A DNA stretch of 64,000 bases, taken from contig NZ_JAGHKO010000010.1 in NCBI RefSeq assembly GCF_017742245.1, positions 186,001 through 250,000 on the forward strand, given 5' to 3'. How positions within the stretch are numbered: position 1 is the first letter of the stretch; every line of letters starts with the position of its first letter. Of the stretch, positions 8,672 through 17,910 are shown piece after piece. A program made the translations under genes and the position numbers. The stretch comes from Niastella soli (GTDB lineage Bacteria > Bacteroidota > Bacteroidia > Chitinophagales > Chitinophagaceae). Below the pieces are notes generated by a model. It saw only the letters and a program-made list of their open reading frames with translations, searched no databases and had not been told where the DNA came from.

Positions 8672-9028
8672 CTACTCCCCCTCATAGATCACTCCCGAGG
8701 TAGGCGTCTCATGTAATTCAATCCGATGCATGGCCGGCAATGATGGCTTCAGTTTATCCCAGATCCAAACGGCTATCAGTTCGCAGGTAGGGTTTTCCAA
8801 ACCAGGCAGATCGTTCATGAGTTTATGATCGAGTTGTGCCACCACAGGTTTGATGATCGCCTTTAGTTCTGCAAAGTCAATGATCCAGCCAAATTTGGGA
8901 TCAGGTTTGCCTTTCAGCCACACCCGCAAACGATAGGTATGACCATGAATGTTTTTACATTTATGGCCTTCCGGCACATTTGGCAAAAAGTGAGCTGAGT
9001 CAAAGGTAAATTCTTTATAAAGCAGCAT
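8672..9028 (-). CDS. queD: 6-carboxy-5,6,7,8-tetrahydropterin synthase (QueD/PTPS family)
   Basis: 118 residues from the ATG at 9028; a TTG at 9046 lies inside the predicted promoter and is rejected. Zinc ligands His13 (FDSAHFL), His28 and His30 (IHGHTY) and catalytic Cys24 (GHKCKN) are present, and LHETP near the C-terminus completes the family pattern. QueD turns dihydroneopterin triphosphate into carboxytetrahydropterin in queuosine synthesis. The last enzyme of that pathway, queG, is at 25.7 kb. A bacterial PTPS of another specificity cannot be excluded by sequence alone. Confidence 0.88.
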   Translation of the reverse strand: MLLYKEFTFDSAHFLPNVPEGHKCKNIHGHTYRLRVWLKGKPDPKFGWIIDFAELKAIIKPVVAQLDHKLMNDLPGLENPTCELIAVWIWDKLKPSLPAMHRIELHETPTSGVIYEGE

Positions 9029-9043
9029 AAGTAAATTGAGCCG

Positions 9044-9051
9044 CAAAGGTA
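9044..9051 (-). promoter_or_regulatory. -7 box of queD
   Basis: Reads TACCTTTG on the minus strand, an exact TAnnTTTG match, placed 15 nt before the queD ATG. Transcription would begin about 10 nt before the start codon, a very short leader. The in-frame TTG start overlaps this box, which decides for the ATG at 9028. Confidence 0.6.
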
Positions 9052-9059
9052 GGAAAGAA

Positions 9060-9484
9060 TTGGAATAAGAACCTGACTTTGGTCAGTTCAGAGTTGACCA
9101 GTTAACCAGAAAGAAGGTTGACTGCGTTGATTAAAGTTATTTAGTTTGTAAGTTATTGAGTTTTTTAGTTCAGGTTCAGGGGTTCCAGGTTCCAGGTTCC
9201 AGATTCCAGGTTCCGAGTTCCGAATTCCGGGTTCTTTGTTGCTTCGCTCGCCGCCCACGTGCCGATGAAGCTTTAGCAAAGGCGGAAGTGAATCCAGATG
9301 TCGTAAATTCTCTCACGTTTCTCGTTTCACGTTCACGACTGCCGATTGCCATTTTCCTGCTGCCTACTGCCCATTACCCATTGCCTTCTTCTGTTTGCCG
9401 TCTGCCTTCTGCCCCGACTTCGCCAAGGCTTCGTCGGGCAAGTCTGCCTTTTCCCATTGCCTATTGCCCATTGCCAATTGCCTT
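9060..9484. repeat. Mosaic of short-word arrays
   Basis: Non-coding 425-bp mosaic. In order: GGTCAGTT/GACCAGTTAACCAG words (about 9076-9108), TTCCAGG/TTCCGAG words (about 9180-9232), a GC-rich segment with GCTTCGCTCGCCG, TCTCGTTTCACG words (about 9313-9338), then CTGCC/ATTGCC words (about 9340-9480) interrupted by an imperfect palindrome CCCCGACTTCG...CGTCGGGC (about 9413-9440). Each word family also occurs elsewhere in the window. Confidence 0.7.
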
Positions 9485-9491
9485 CAAAAGA

Positions 9492-9521
9492 AAACCCCAG
9501 CAGTTTCCACCGCCAGGGTTT
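9492..9521 (-). terminator. Terminator of the DUF4382 lipoprotein gene
   Basis: On the minus strand the hairpin AAACCC...GGGTTT with an inner GCGGT/ACTGC stem is followed by TTTTCTTTT. It lies 23 bp after the stop of the gene at 9545. Confidence 0.65.
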
Positions 9522-9544
9522 GTATGGTTTTTCGTGCTAGCTAT

Positions 9545-10420
9545 TTATTTATGCAGGGTAATTGTTCCTACGTTAGTTTCTTTTCCAACAGTTACCGACA
9601 CGTTGTTAATAGTTGTATCCTGGTAACCGCTTCCGGCATTAACATAAACAGAGTAAGTCCCTGAATTCAAACCACGTACTTTCCACTGACCATCTACCCA
9701 TGGCAAAGCATAAGCTGTATCAGTAGCATTGTATACAGTTACAATTGATTTTGAATTACCTGGTTTTATTACGCCTTTTACAGAACCGGATTCTTTAATA
9801 ATGAATGCCTTGATGAATGGCTGCAGCGTGAACCGACCATCGCGTAAACGAACAATAGAACGGCCGCAATCGAAGTCGAGCCACAGGCGGTAATGACCAC
9901 TGGAGAAGTTTTCCCACTCATGACCATACAATTTAATGGTAATGGTTTGTCCATTCAATAAGCTCAACGGATAATTAACGCTATCTTTTACAATAGAGTT
10001 TTTGGTACCGAGGGTAATAACAATTTTTCTGATAGTACCATCTTTCACCATACCTCCAGCAAGCAAAGTATCAATACCATTACGTAATGACAGCAGATCA
10101 TATACACCTGGTGTTATGGCCAGCGAATCCCATACTTTACATTTATCGCCATTGTTGTTACCATTGCCCTGGTTATCGTCGTCATCATCATGACGTTTGC
10201 GACTTTTATCGCAGGTATCAACCAACACTTTTACTGATTGAATGTCGATGTTCACTTTATCAAAAAAATCAGTTGGTCCATCTGTAAGATAAAGGCTCAG
10301 CGACTGCTTACCCTCAGGGACAGTTGAATTGTCTGACTTGTCTTTGGAACACGCATAAAGCACGATTGCTCCTGTAGCAACAATCATTACATACTTAAAC
10401 AGGTTTCTCATTGATTTCAT
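9545..10420 (-). CDS. DUF4382 domain lipoprotein
   Basis: 291 residues from the ATG at 10420. The signal peptide ends VLYAC and is followed by SKDKSD, a lipoprotein start. SLYLTDGPTDFFDKVNIDI begins the DUF4382 domain (LTDAP-type motif), which continues through YDLLSLRNG, an IRKIVITLG strand and a LDFDCGRSIV block. An acidic linker (RKRHDDDDDNQ) interrupts the domain near residues 75-95 and may bind metal. A C-terminal beta-sandwich resembling a carboxypeptidase regulatory or SdrD-like module (SGSVKGVIKPG to the end) follows. Role unknown; likely surface or periplasmic and non-enzymatic. Confidence 0.8.
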   Translation of the reverse strand: MKSMRNLFKYVMIVATGAIVLYACSKDKSDNSTVPEGKQSLSLYLTDGPTDFFDKVNIDIQSVKVLVDTCDKSRKRHDDDDDNQGNGNNNGDKCKVWDSLAITPGVYDLLSLRNGIDTLLAGGMVKDGTIRKIVITLGTKNSIVKDSVNYPLSLLNGQTITIKLYGHEWENFSSGHYRLWLDFDCGRSIVRLRDGRFTLQPFIKAFIIKESGSVKGVIKPGNSKSIVTVYNATDTAYALPWVDGQWKVRGLNSGTYSVYVNAGSGYQDTTINNVSVTVGKETNVGTITLHK

Positions 10421-10797
10421 ATACGATGGTTTGTTTTGAATCAAAAACATTTCAACAGACCTTTAACAATTTCCGTGCCTTTGTCATTAAAATTTATAAC
10501 AATAAATGTTTGCACCTACCCAACGCTATTGTTACTGTAACGTACACATACTAAATGACTTCCGTTTCACAAACCATTAACAAAACAGCCATTAAACCTT
10601 TTGAAAAACCCATAGTCTAAGCACCTACTCGATGGGGCTATTTTTATATTTTTTTAGTCCACCTTTTTTGTAGACTTACTAATTTGATGTATCATTGTGG
10701 TGAATTACACTACTATGCAACTGTACAATTCAAAAGAACGATGTTGACGATGTATCACTGAGCAGGATACATTTTTTTAACTATCAAATATTGTCGC
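10421..10797. other. AT-rich divergent intergenic region
   Basis: 377 bp between divergent genes. No open frame with coding character, no clear hairpin with T tract. A TTTTTTGTAGAC...TAATTTGATG arrangement near 10665-10690 vaguely resembles -33/-7 elements for the plus-strand gene but does not fit TAnnTTTG exactly. Confidence 0.4.
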
Positions 10798-11121
10798 ATG
10801 AATCGCATACCACGCAACAGTTGGCTGATTGCGTTGCCAGCCTTCATTTTGCATACATCAGAAATTTATCCAGAACGGCCGCACACCATCGCAGGTGCTG
10901 TTAAGAACAGTGCTACCGATAAATACATTGAGAATGTGTACATCTATATTACTTCAGGGGAGGAAGAAGCGCTTTCCAATAACAAAGGCGCCTTTACTAT
11001 TTCAACCTGGCAGGACCTGCCGGTGACACTGGTGATCGAGCACCCGGTATATAGACAAAAGAAGATCCGCATCACAGATGCGTCGCAATATCAGCTTATT
11101 AAACTGGACCCAAAACAATAA
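10798..11121 (+). CDS. Small carboxypeptidase-regulatory-like (Ig-like) protein
   Basis: 107 residues. A weak N-terminal hydrophobic segment (WLIALPAFIL) is followed by a single beta-sandwich repeat: IAGAVKNSATDKYIENVYIYI, then SNNKGAFTIST, then VTLVIEHPVYRQKKIRI. The pattern 'GxVxD..t..pl.gA.V' with 'T(D/N)..G.f.i' is that of CarboxypepD_reg-like modules common at the N-terminus of SusC proteins and other surface proteins of Bacteroidota. Here it stands alone. The hydroxylase gene starts 31 bp downstream, so the two are probably cotranscribed. Function unknown. Confidence 0.7.
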   Translation: MNRIPRNSWLIALPAFILHTSEIYPERPHTIAGAVKNSATDKYIENVYIYITSGEEEALSNNKGAFTISTWQDLPVTLVIEHPVYRQKKIRITDASQYQLIKLDPKQ

Positions 11122-11152
11122 AGCTAATTATCCGCACCAATCATTACCGGCT

Positions 11153-12373
11153 ATGAAATTAAACCTGCTTGCGTTGGCAGTTCCTTTTTTTGTTGTATTC
11201 ATGGCATTGGAGTTTTTTATTGCCCGACAAAAAAAGAAACCAATATTCAATCTGCATCATTCCATTGCAAACATTAGTGTAGGCATAGCAGAACGATTGT
11301 TAGACGTATGGGTAACCGGTTTGTTCTTTTTCATATACGATTATTTGCAGCGGCACTTTGGATTGTTCCATATTCAACCCAGTATCCTCTTGTGGATCGT
11401 GTTGCTGTTGTGCACCGATTTTCTATGGTATTGGTATCACCGGCTGGCGCATGAAGTGAATTTGTTCTGGGCTGTACATGTGGTGCACCACCAAAGCGAG
11501 GATTTTAATTATACCGTATCGGCACGCATCACCGTGTTCCAGGCGTTTGTTCGCACCGGTTTTTGGGCTGTGCTTCCCGTGTTGGGTTTTCCGGCATCTA
11601 TGATCACCAGTATTTTGCTGGTTCATGGGTTATACCCTTTCTTTATACATACCCAACTGATAGGGAAACTGGGCCTTCTGGAATATATCCTGGTGACCCC
11701 TTCGCACCATCGTGTTCATCATGCCAGCAACGAAAAGTACCTCGATAAAAATTACGGCGATGTTTTCATCATCTGGGATAAGCTGTTTGGCACCTTTCAA
11801 AAAGAAGAAGATAATATTCCTATTCAATATGGGTTAACGCACCCGTTAAAGAGTTACAGTTTTTTATGGCAGCATTTTCATTTCATTGCAGAATTGATCC
11901 TGGCAGCCCGTAGGACCAAAGGAATAAAAAACAAGGCAAGGCTGCTTTTTGGCCGGCCCGATCTGGTTGATCATCGCTTTAGGGAACAGGCAGAAGAAAA
12001 GCTGCTGGTGCAACAAAACGATATTCCGGTTGACAAACCCCTGAACCGGTATGTAGTATGGCAGGTTGCGTTAAGCATAGTGTTGTTATTTGTATTTATC
12101 CTGTTTGAAAGATACCTGCCTATTCACCAACAGCTGCTTATCACAACTGCGCTGCTGCTAACCCTGATCAACTGTGGCGCTATTATGGAACAAAAAAAGT
12201 GGGTGGTGTACCTGGAGTTCTTACGATTACTTACGGTCACTATTGGCGTTATGATCGCTTATTCAACCTGGTGGTACAGCATTTTACTTGTACCGGTTGC
12301 AGCCATCCTGTTCACCTGGTATTTCGAGGGCATCCGAAGCTGGTACTTAAGATGGGTATACTGGAGAGAGTAA
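11153..12373 (+). CDS. Sterol desaturase / fatty acid hydroxylase family membrane protein
   Basis: 406 residues from the ATG at 11153; 25 further in-frame residues upstream overlap the previous gene and are not conserved. The di-iron histidine clusters are complete: HRLAH (96-100), HVVHH (109-113), a lone His166 and HHRVHH (185-190), placed between membrane helices. The family hydroxylates or desaturates lipids with O2. Beyond about residue 300 an extra region of about four hydrophobic helices is present, which the second paralog at 62969 lacks. The substrate (sphingolipid, fatty acid or carotenoid) cannot be told. Confidence 0.85.
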   Translation: MKLNLLALAVPFFVVFMALEFFIARQKKKPIFNLHHSIANISVGIAERLLDVWVTGLFFFIYDYLQRHFGLFHIQPSILLWIVLLLCTDFLWYWYHRLAHEVNLFWAVHVVHHQSEDFNYTVSARITVFQAFVRTGFWAVLPVLGFPASMITSILLVHGLYPFFIHTQLIGKLGLLEYILVTPSHHRVHHASNEKYLDKNYGDVFIIWDKLFGTFQKEEDNIPIQYGLTHPLKSYSFLWQHFHFIAELILAARRTKGIKNKARLLFGRPDLVDHRFREQAEEKLLVQQNDIPVDKPLNRYVVWQVALSIVLLFVFILFERYLPIHQQLLITTALLLTLINCGAIMEQKKWVVYLEFLRLLTVTIGVMIAYSTWWYSILLVPVAAILFTWYFEGIRSWYLRWVYWRE

Positions 12374-12379
12374 AATATG

Positions 12380-12450
12380 AGTTACGTGGCCGAGGGGCAA
12401 GGCGGAGGCTAGCAAACCCTCCTACGGTGGTTCGAATCCACCCGTAACTG
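12380..12450 (+). tRNA. tRNA-like cloverleaf, isotype unresolved (possible pseudo-tRNA)
   Basis: A 7-bp acceptor stem (AGTTACG with CGTAACT) and a T arm (GGTGG, loop TTCGAAT, CCACC) are perfect. The D arm reads GCC...GGC. The anticodon arm pairs GGAGG with CCTCC but leaves a 9-nt loop CTAGCAAAC instead of 7, so no anticodon can be read with confidence: AGC if U33 is the second loop base, GCA if a C-C mismatch closes the loop. Variable loop is only TAC; no CCA is encoded. It lies 6 bp after the hydroxylase stop codon and before a terminator. Confidence 0.5.
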
Positions 12451-12472
12451 CTGCTTTTCATTTGGCAAAGCA

Positions 12473-12518
12473 ATCATTCATTCATTCATTCATCAAGGCG
12501 GTGTTTCTACACTGCCTT
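12473..12518 (+). terminator. ATTC microsatellite followed by terminator hairpin
   Basis: Four to five CATT repeats (12473-12492) lead into the stem AAGGCGGTGT / ACACTGCCTT (12495-12504 and 12509-12518, one G-T pair) with loop TTCT and a T-rich tail. It would end the transcript containing the hydroxylase and the tRNA-like element. Confidence 0.65.
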
Positions 12519-12544
12519 CCTTTTCATTTTTGGGCATAAAAAAA

Positions 12545-12561
12545 CCCCGACGGAATCGGGG
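12545..12561 (-). terminator. Minus-strand terminator without an obvious gene
   Basis: CCCCGA / TCGGGG stem with a 5-nt loop followed on the minus strand by seven T. No convincing minus-strand gene lies between it and the next minus-strand terminator at 13133, so it implies a small transcript from 12562-13132. Confidence 0.6.
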
Positions 12562-13132
12562 CGTATGAACAGGCAATCGTTATAATTTTCATTAACTAAC
12601 CAAAGTTTCTTTTTTCTTGGCATTCAAACAAGTGTTAGCCATAAAATCCCAGGTAAGCAGTCGCTTACCCAATAATATTAAATAAATTCACATGTTTTGT
12701 TTTTGGAACTGACTATTCTTTTAGAAAGGGCTTTTCAACAATACCCATCATTAAATTTCAATTAAATTGCCTAATACCCTTCAATTCCCGTGAATTTGTG
12801 CCATAAAATCAGCTTTCCAGAAATTGGAATAAGCCCAAAAAAAAATTAAATATTTTTTGAGATCAGACGCTTGAAAGAGCGTTTTGGGGTTAAAAAGGGA
12901 CTTTTTCTTGATACTCCTTTGACTCCTCTTTGGCACCTTTCTAACTGTATTTGACCTTGGTGTAACAACCCTGTCACCATAAGGGAACTCCGTATTGCCC
13001 ATCTCCTGGCTCCGTTGATAAGGTACAATGTGTGCTTTTTAGCTATATATCTGATTCTACCTATTGTCGTGGCCCGAGATAGCAATATGAAACCATTGAG
13101 GTTGAATTGTGGAGCATTAGTGGTAATAAAAA
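12562..13132. other. 570-bp gap, possible small RNA or decayed gene on the minus strand
   Basis: No open frame looks like a real protein: two overlapping minus-strand frames (12781-13002 and 12846-13169) are low-complexity, basic and unrecognised. The region is bounded by two minus-strand terminators. No known RNA family motif could be identified by eye, and no exact TAnnTTTG box was found on the minus strand. Confidence 0.35.
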
Positions 13133-13156
13133 AAGGTGTTGTAAAAACAACACCTT
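13133..13156 (-). terminator. Terminator of the DsbA-like gene
   Basis: Perfect 10-bp stem AAGGTGTTGT / ACAACACCTT with a 4-nt loop and a T tract on the minus strand, 38 bp after the stop codon. Confidence 0.85.
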
Positions 13157-13194
13157 CATATCCTTCCATTTAGGTCAGGATTCAGATTTTACAC

Positions 13195-13752
13195 TCAGGC
13201 CCTTTTACGCTTTGCACCATGACACTCCTCATCTATGGCCTTTGATAATTCGGGCTGACTAAGCCTTCCATGGTATTCGCGGTCGTTAATAAACAACGTA
13301 GGAACGTTACGAACGCCTTTGTCCAATCCTTCCAATAAATCTGTCCTTACCGTCCAGCCATATTTGCTTTCCACCAGATCAGGTAGAAAGTTTTTACTGA
13401 TAACCCCTACTTCACGCGCGTACTCGCGTAAGCTGATAGATCCCAGCCGATGCGGATGCGCAAAAAGCAGATTATGCATTTCCCAGAACTTGCCTTCCTG
13501 GGCGGCGGCTACAGCCGCTTCTGCCGCTTTATGCGCATGCTGGTGTATTTGGGTTAACGGAAAATGCCGGTAATTGAATCTGATCTTATCGCCATGTGAT
13601 TCCAACAACTTATTTATTACTCTATGTACTTTGCCACACTCTACGCTCTCATAATCGCCATATAAAACCAGACTCACGGGCGCTTCGGGATCACCGGCCC
13701 ATAATCCTTTAGTAGGAATGATCTCCTTGTTCTTGTCATTTTTTATTGGCAT
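13195..13752 (-). CDS. DsbA-family thioredoxin-like protein with altered active site
   Basis: 185 residues from the ATG at 13752, which has AGGAG 6 nt upstream; a longer frame to 13842 runs through a terminator and is rejected. The fold is DsbA-like: LVLYGDYESVECGKVHRV (29-46), FNYRHFPLTQIHQHA, KFWEMHNLLF and NVPTLFIN with cis-Pro151. Aligned on the usual DYECPYCG, the active site reads DYESVECG, so the first, nucleophilic Cys is Ser36 and only Cys39 remains. There is no signal peptide, so it is probably cytosolic. A disulfide oxidoreductase cycle through CxxC is not possible; a one-cysteine redox or binding role is inferred. Confidence 0.8.
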   Translation of the reverse strand: MPIKNDKNKEIIPTKGLWAGDPEAPVSLVLYGDYESVECGKVHRVINKLLESHGDKIRFNYRHFPLTQIHQHAHKAAEAAVAAAQEGKFWEMHNLLFAHPHRLGSISLREYAREVGVISKNFLPDLVESKYGWTVRTDLLEGLDKGVRNVPTLFINDREYHGRLSQPELSKAIDEECHGAKRKRA

Positions 13753-13834
13753 AATTGCTCCTCTTTCAATTGATTTCTGTGTTAATGTTCCGACTGGGCC
13801 AAGACTTGTGCCTTCGCTGGCGGACGATGTAAAA

Positions 13835-13865
13835 AGGGCCACTCTACATACAGCAGAGTGGCCCT
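13835..13865 (-). terminator. Terminator of clpB
   Basis: Perfect 11-bp stem AGGGCCACTCT / AGAGTGGCCCT, loop of 9 nt, T tract on the minus strand. Between it and the clpB stop (14064) about 200 bp hold only a 9-bp inverted repeat CCTGTCAGG...CCTGACAGG (13910-13918, 13955-13963). Confidence 0.8.
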
Positions 13866-14063
13866 GGTTCTAAAAAAATAAACTCATCCTATAACCTGTT
13901 CAAATAAAACCTGTCAGGCCATCCCCAAAATCAAATGCCACGAATTGTAACTGACCTGACAGGCATAGATCACAGGTCTATCTCACTCACTTTTAAATAA
14001 CGTTCTCCCTTCGATTTGGTTCTCGCCTATTAGCAATTCCTTTCCTTTTAACGATTTGTTATA

Positions 14064-16676
14064 TTACTTCACCCTTTCCGGTGCTTCATTCCTGAATACC
14101 ACTACCCCATCAAAGACATCGACCATTACCGGTTTCGTTTTATCAATGTCGGCGCCGAGTATCTTTTTACTTAACGGATTAACGATTTCTTTCTGGATCA
14201 ACCGTTTCAATGGTCTGGCTCCAAATTGTATATCAAATCCCTGTTCGGCCAGGTATTCAAGGGCATAATTGCTGAACCGCAGATCGATGCCATTTTCCGC
14301 TACCTGTCTTTTCAGGCCGTTCAATTGTATTTGCACAATACCCATGATCTGTTTCTTCAACAATGGCTGGAACATGATCACTTCATCTACCCGGTTCAAA
14401 AATTCAGGTCTGATGGTTTGTCGCAACAGGTTCATTACTTCTACCTTGGCCCGTTCTGTAGCCTTTTCCACGTCCTGGTCCTTTACATCTTCAAACGCTT
14501 CCTGTATCAGATGGCTACCAATATTGCTGGTCATTATTATAATGGTGTTCTTGAAATTCACCACACGACCTTTGGCATCGGTAAGCCGGCCATCATCCAG
14601 TACCTGTAATAATACGTTCCACACATCGGGATGTGCTTTTTCGATTTCATCCAGTAATACTACACTATAAGGTTTACGGCGAACTGCTTCTGTAAGCTGA
14701 CCACCTTCTTCATACCCTACATACCCCGGAGGCGCTCCCACTAACCGGCTAACGGTGTGTTTTTCCTGGTATTCACTCATATCGATCCGGGTCATCATAC
14801 TTTCATCGTCGAACAGGTATTCGGCCAGGGCTTTTGCCAGTTCAGTTTTACCAACACCGGTAGTTCCCAGGAAAATAAATGAACCAATCGGTTTTCTGGG
14901 GTCGTGTAACCCCGCTCTGCTTCTGCGAATAGCATCGGCTACGGCTGTTATCGCTTCATCCTGTCCTACCACCCGCTCGTGCAGTTTATCTTCCAGGTGC
15001 AACAGTTTCTCTTTATCACTCTGCAACATGCGGCTCACCGGTATGCCGGTAGCTTTTGCTATTGTTTCGGCAATATCTTCTGCATCCACTTCTTCCTTCA
15101 TCAACCGTTTGTTTTCGCTAATGGCATTTAACTGGTTCGAATACTCACTGATCAACTGCTCCTGTTCTTTTATTTTGCCATAGCGGATCTCTGCCACCGT
15201 TCCATAATCGCCATTACGTTCGGCCTGTTCTGCCTGCACTTTCAATTGCTCTACCTGGGCCTTGGCATCCTGCACCTTGTCAACCAGCTCTTTTTCTTCC
15301 TGCCATTTGGATTTTAAGGTATCGCGCTGCACACTCAAATTGGCAATTTCGGTATTCAGCTCCTTCAGTTTCTCTTCGTCGTTCTCCCGTTTAATAGCCT
15401 CGCGTTCAATTTCCAGTTGCCGTATTTGCCGTATTAAATGATCCAGTTCCTCAGGCATCGAATTCATCTCTAACCTCAATTTCGCGGCCGCCTCATCAAT
15501 CAGGTCAATCGCTTTATCGGGCAGGAACCGGTCGGTAATATACCTGGCCGATAATTCCACTGCCGCAATAATGGCTTCATCCTTAATGCGCACATGGTGG
15601 TGCGTTTCATAACGGTCTTTCAAACCGCGCAGAATAGATATCGCATCCTCAACCGATGGTTCATCTATCATTACTTTCTGGAACCTGCGTTCAAGGGCTT
15701 TATCTTTTTCAAAATATCGCTGGTATTCATTCAAGGTAGTAGCGCCTATTGCCCGCAATTCACCACGCGCCAGGGCGGGTTTTAATATATTGGCGGCATC
15801 CATGGCGCCTTCGCCGCCACCGGCCCCTACCAGGGTATGGATCTCGTCGATGAACAAGATGATCTCTCCATTGCTTTCGGTCACTTCCTTTACTACGCCT
15901 TTTAACCTCTCTTCAAATTCACCTTTATATTTGGCGCCGGCGATCAGCTGGCTTATATCAAGGGTATAGATCACTTTTGTTTTCAGGTTCTCGGGGACAT
16001 CGCCATTTACAATACGATGGGAAATACCTTCGGCAATAGCTGTTTTACCTACGCCAGGCTCACCAACCAGCATCGGGTTGTTCTTGGTACGGCGCGACAG
16101 AATATGTAACGTTCTGCGTATTTCTTCATCCCGGCCAATAACGGGGTCTAATTTTCCCTGACGGGCCAGGTCATTCAGATTACGTGCATATTTATTCAGC
16201 ACGTTAAAGGTGCTTTCCTGGGTTTGGGATTGAACAGTATCGCCTTTGCGCAAATCTTTAATTGCCGTCACCAATCCTTTTTCACTTAATCCTGCTTCTT
16301 TTAATAACCGGGCAGTAGAATCGCTCCCCTGCACAATGGCTAAAAGCAAATGTTCGGGGGTGATGAATTCATCGCCGAATTGCTTTAATACAGCTCCTGC
16401 GCGCAGCACCACGTTATTGGTTTCTCGGCTAACAGACTGTGCAGCATCGCCAGTTGTTTTAGGCAGTTTATTGATAGATTCCTGTAATTTATTTTCCAGC
16501 AGGTTCACCGTTACATTGTTCTTTTTTAATAAGTATTCAACCGGTGAATCTTCCTGATCGAGCAAAGCCTTCAACAAATGCTCCGTTTCTATATTTGGGC
16601 TCTGTGAATTAAACGCTAATTGTTGTGCCTGTTGAAATGCTTCCGCTGCCTTTATGGTAAAATTTCCTAAGTTCAT
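14064..16676 (-). CDS. clpB: ATP-dependent disaggregase ClpB
   Basis: 870 residues, full length. The Clp N domain (about 1-145) is followed by AAA+ module 1 with Walker A GEPGVGKT (205-212) and IDEIHTL, the long coiled-coil middle domain (about 400-530, Glu/Lys/Gln rich) and AAA+ module 2 with GTTGVGKT and LLDEIEKA, and a C-terminal D2 domain. The coiled coil marks ClpB rather than ClpA or ClpC, and no ClpP-binding IGF loop is evident. It works with DnaK to resolve protein aggregates after heat stress. No heat-shock operator was recognised upstream. Confidence 0.97.
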   Translation of the reverse strand: MNLGNFTIKAAEAFQQAQQLAFNSQSPNIETEHLLKALLDQEDSPVEYLLKKNNVTVNLLENKLQESINKLPKTTGDAAQSVSRETNNVVLRAGAVLKQFGDEFITPEHLLLAIVQGSDSTARLLKEAGLSEKGLVTAIKDLRKGDTVQSQTQESTFNVLNKYARNLNDLARQGKLDPVIGRDEEIRRTLHILSRRTKNNPMLVGEPGVGKTAIAEGISHRIVNGDVPENLKTKVIYTLDISQLIAGAKYKGEFEERLKGVVKEVTESNGEIILFIDEIHTLVGAGGGEGAMDAANILKPALARGELRAIGATTLNEYQRYFEKDKALERRFQKVMIDEPSVEDAISILRGLKDRYETHHHVRIKDEAIIAAVELSARYITDRFLPDKAIDLIDEAAAKLRLEMNSMPEELDHLIRQIRQLEIEREAIKRENDEEKLKELNTEIANLSVQRDTLKSKWQEEKELVDKVQDAKAQVEQLKVQAEQAERNGDYGTVAEIRYGKIKEQEQLISEYSNQLNAISENKRLMKEEVDAEDIAETIAKATGIPVSRMLQSDKEKLLHLEDKLHERVVGQDEAITAVADAIRRSRAGLHDPRKPIGSFIFLGTTGVGKTELAKALAEYLFDDESMMTRIDMSEYQEKHTVSRLVGAPPGYVGYEEGGQLTEAVRRKPYSVVLLDEIEKAHPDVWNVLLQVLDDGRLTDAKGRVVNFKNTIIIMTSNIGSHLIQEAFEDVKDQDVEKATERAKVEVMNLLRQTIRPEFLNRVDEVIMFQPLLKKQIMGIVQIQLNGLKRQVAENGIDLRFSNYALEYLAEQGFDIQFGARPLKRLIQKEIVNPLSKKILGADIDKTKPVMVDVFDGVVVFRNEAPERVK

Positions 16677-16854
16677 AGCGTGTTAATTTGAAATTGTAAT
16701 AATTTGAAATCTTGAAAATGCCAGCCAGGCCTTAACCAACCTTTTCTTTATGCTGAACGTAAAAGTGATTGGTCCGGTTCAATCTGGTGCCGCCATTTTC
16801 AAAAAGCTGTATAATACCTACAAATCATAATCCAGGCCTTAAATTCATGCATTT

Positions 16855-17910
16855 ATGTCATTAAAAACCCGTTCTATCTGCCTCATTTGCAGTATTCTAT
16901 CTTTATTCCTGTTATTCTTTCAGTTTTCCTTTTCGCAGTCCGACTTCAGCCAGGTAGATGCCCTGGTAAAAAAGAACCAGAAAATACTGGGCAACGATGT
17001 AGTGGCTCTGGTATATAAAGACGGGAAGGTGGTCCACAGCCAGGAATTGGGCGAGTTCAATGCCAAAACCCCGGCCCCCATTGCCAGTTGCAGCAAATGG
17101 CTTACTGCAGCCTTGGTGATGATGTTTGTTGATGAAGGCAAACTGGACCTGGATGACCCGGTTAGTAAATACCTGCCCGTTTTTGACAAGTACATGAAGA
17201 GTTATGTAACCATTCGCCAATGCCTGACGCATACTACAGGTATCGAGAACGATAAAGGCAATTTATTAAAGATGGTGCAACGAAGTAAATTCACTTCGCT
17301 GGAAGAAGAGGTAAATACTTTTGCCGCCAAAGAGATCTCCAATAATGCCGGTACTGAATTTCATTATGGCGGCATAGGCCTGAACGTTGCCGGCCGGGTG
17401 CTGGAAGTGATCACTAAAAAGCCATTCGATCGCCTCATTCAGGAGAAATTATTGCGTCCCTTGAAAATGAAGCAAACCTCGTTTATGAATGAAAATGGGT
17501 ATGCCCCCAATCCCTCCGGCGGCGCCCGCAGTACCGCCAATGATTATATTAACTTTTTATCGATGATACTCAGTAAAGGTATGTTTGAGGGTAAAAAAAT
17601 ACTGAGCGAAAAGGCAATTGAAGAAATGGAGAAACCTCAATTCACCAATCTGCCGGTAAAATACACGCCCAAAGTGGCGGAAGGTTTTCACTATGGCCTG
17701 GGGGAATGGATCCAGGAAGAAGATGCCAATGGCAATAGCACCGTGGTAAGTAGTCCGGGTTTGTTTGGCACCTGGCCGTATATTGACAAATGCCGCAACT
17801 ATGCCGCAATCATATTTGTAAAGTCGTTGCTGAATGAACAGAAGAAGGATATTGCCATGCAGTTTAAGAGCGCAGTGGATGAAGTGGTTGGGGGCAGCAA
17901 CTGTAAATAA
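16855..17910 (+). CDS. Secreted serine hydrolase, class C beta-lactamase/esterase family
   Basis: 351 residues. A long signal peptide (SILSLFLLFFQFSFSQ, about 1-28) exports it. SCSK (78-81) is the SxxK nucleophile motif; FHYGGIGLNVAGRVLE supplies the YxG/N element, and HTTGI and SPGLFGTWPYID occur at family positions. Members include D-aminopeptidases, esterases and penicillin-binding-like enzymes; a true beta-lactamase role is not implied. It is divergent from clpB and no partner gene is adjacent. Confidence 0.85.
   Translation: MSLKTRSICLICSILSLFLLFFQFSFSQSDFSQVDALVKKNQKILGNDVVALVYKDGKVVHSQELGEFNAKTPAPIASCSKWLTAALVMMFVDEGKLDLDDPVSKYLPVFDKYMKSYVTIRQCLTHTTGIENDKGNLLKMVQRSKFTSLEEEVNTFAAKEISNNAGTEFHYGGIGLNVAGRVLEVITKKPFDRLIQEKLLRPLKMKQTSFMNENGYAPNPSGGARSTANDYINFLSMILSKGMFEGKKILSEKAIEEMEKPQFTNLPVKYTPKVAEGFHYGLGEWIQEEDANGNSTVVSSPGLFGTWPYIDKCRNYAAIIFVKSLLNEQKKDIAMQFKSAVDEVVGGSNCK

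Noticed and set aside
9156-9626. 156-residue plus-strand frame in the queD/DUF4382 gap
   Set aside because: Composition is that of the word arrays and it runs antisense into the DUF4382 gene.
12781-13169. Two overlapping minus-strand frames of 73 and 107 residues
   Set aside because: Basic, low-complexity, no recognisable motif, one reads through the DsbA-gene terminator.
13753-13842. N-terminal extension of the DsbA-like protein
   Set aside because: It passes through the clpB terminator hairpin, and the ATG at 13752 has a good ribosome binding site.
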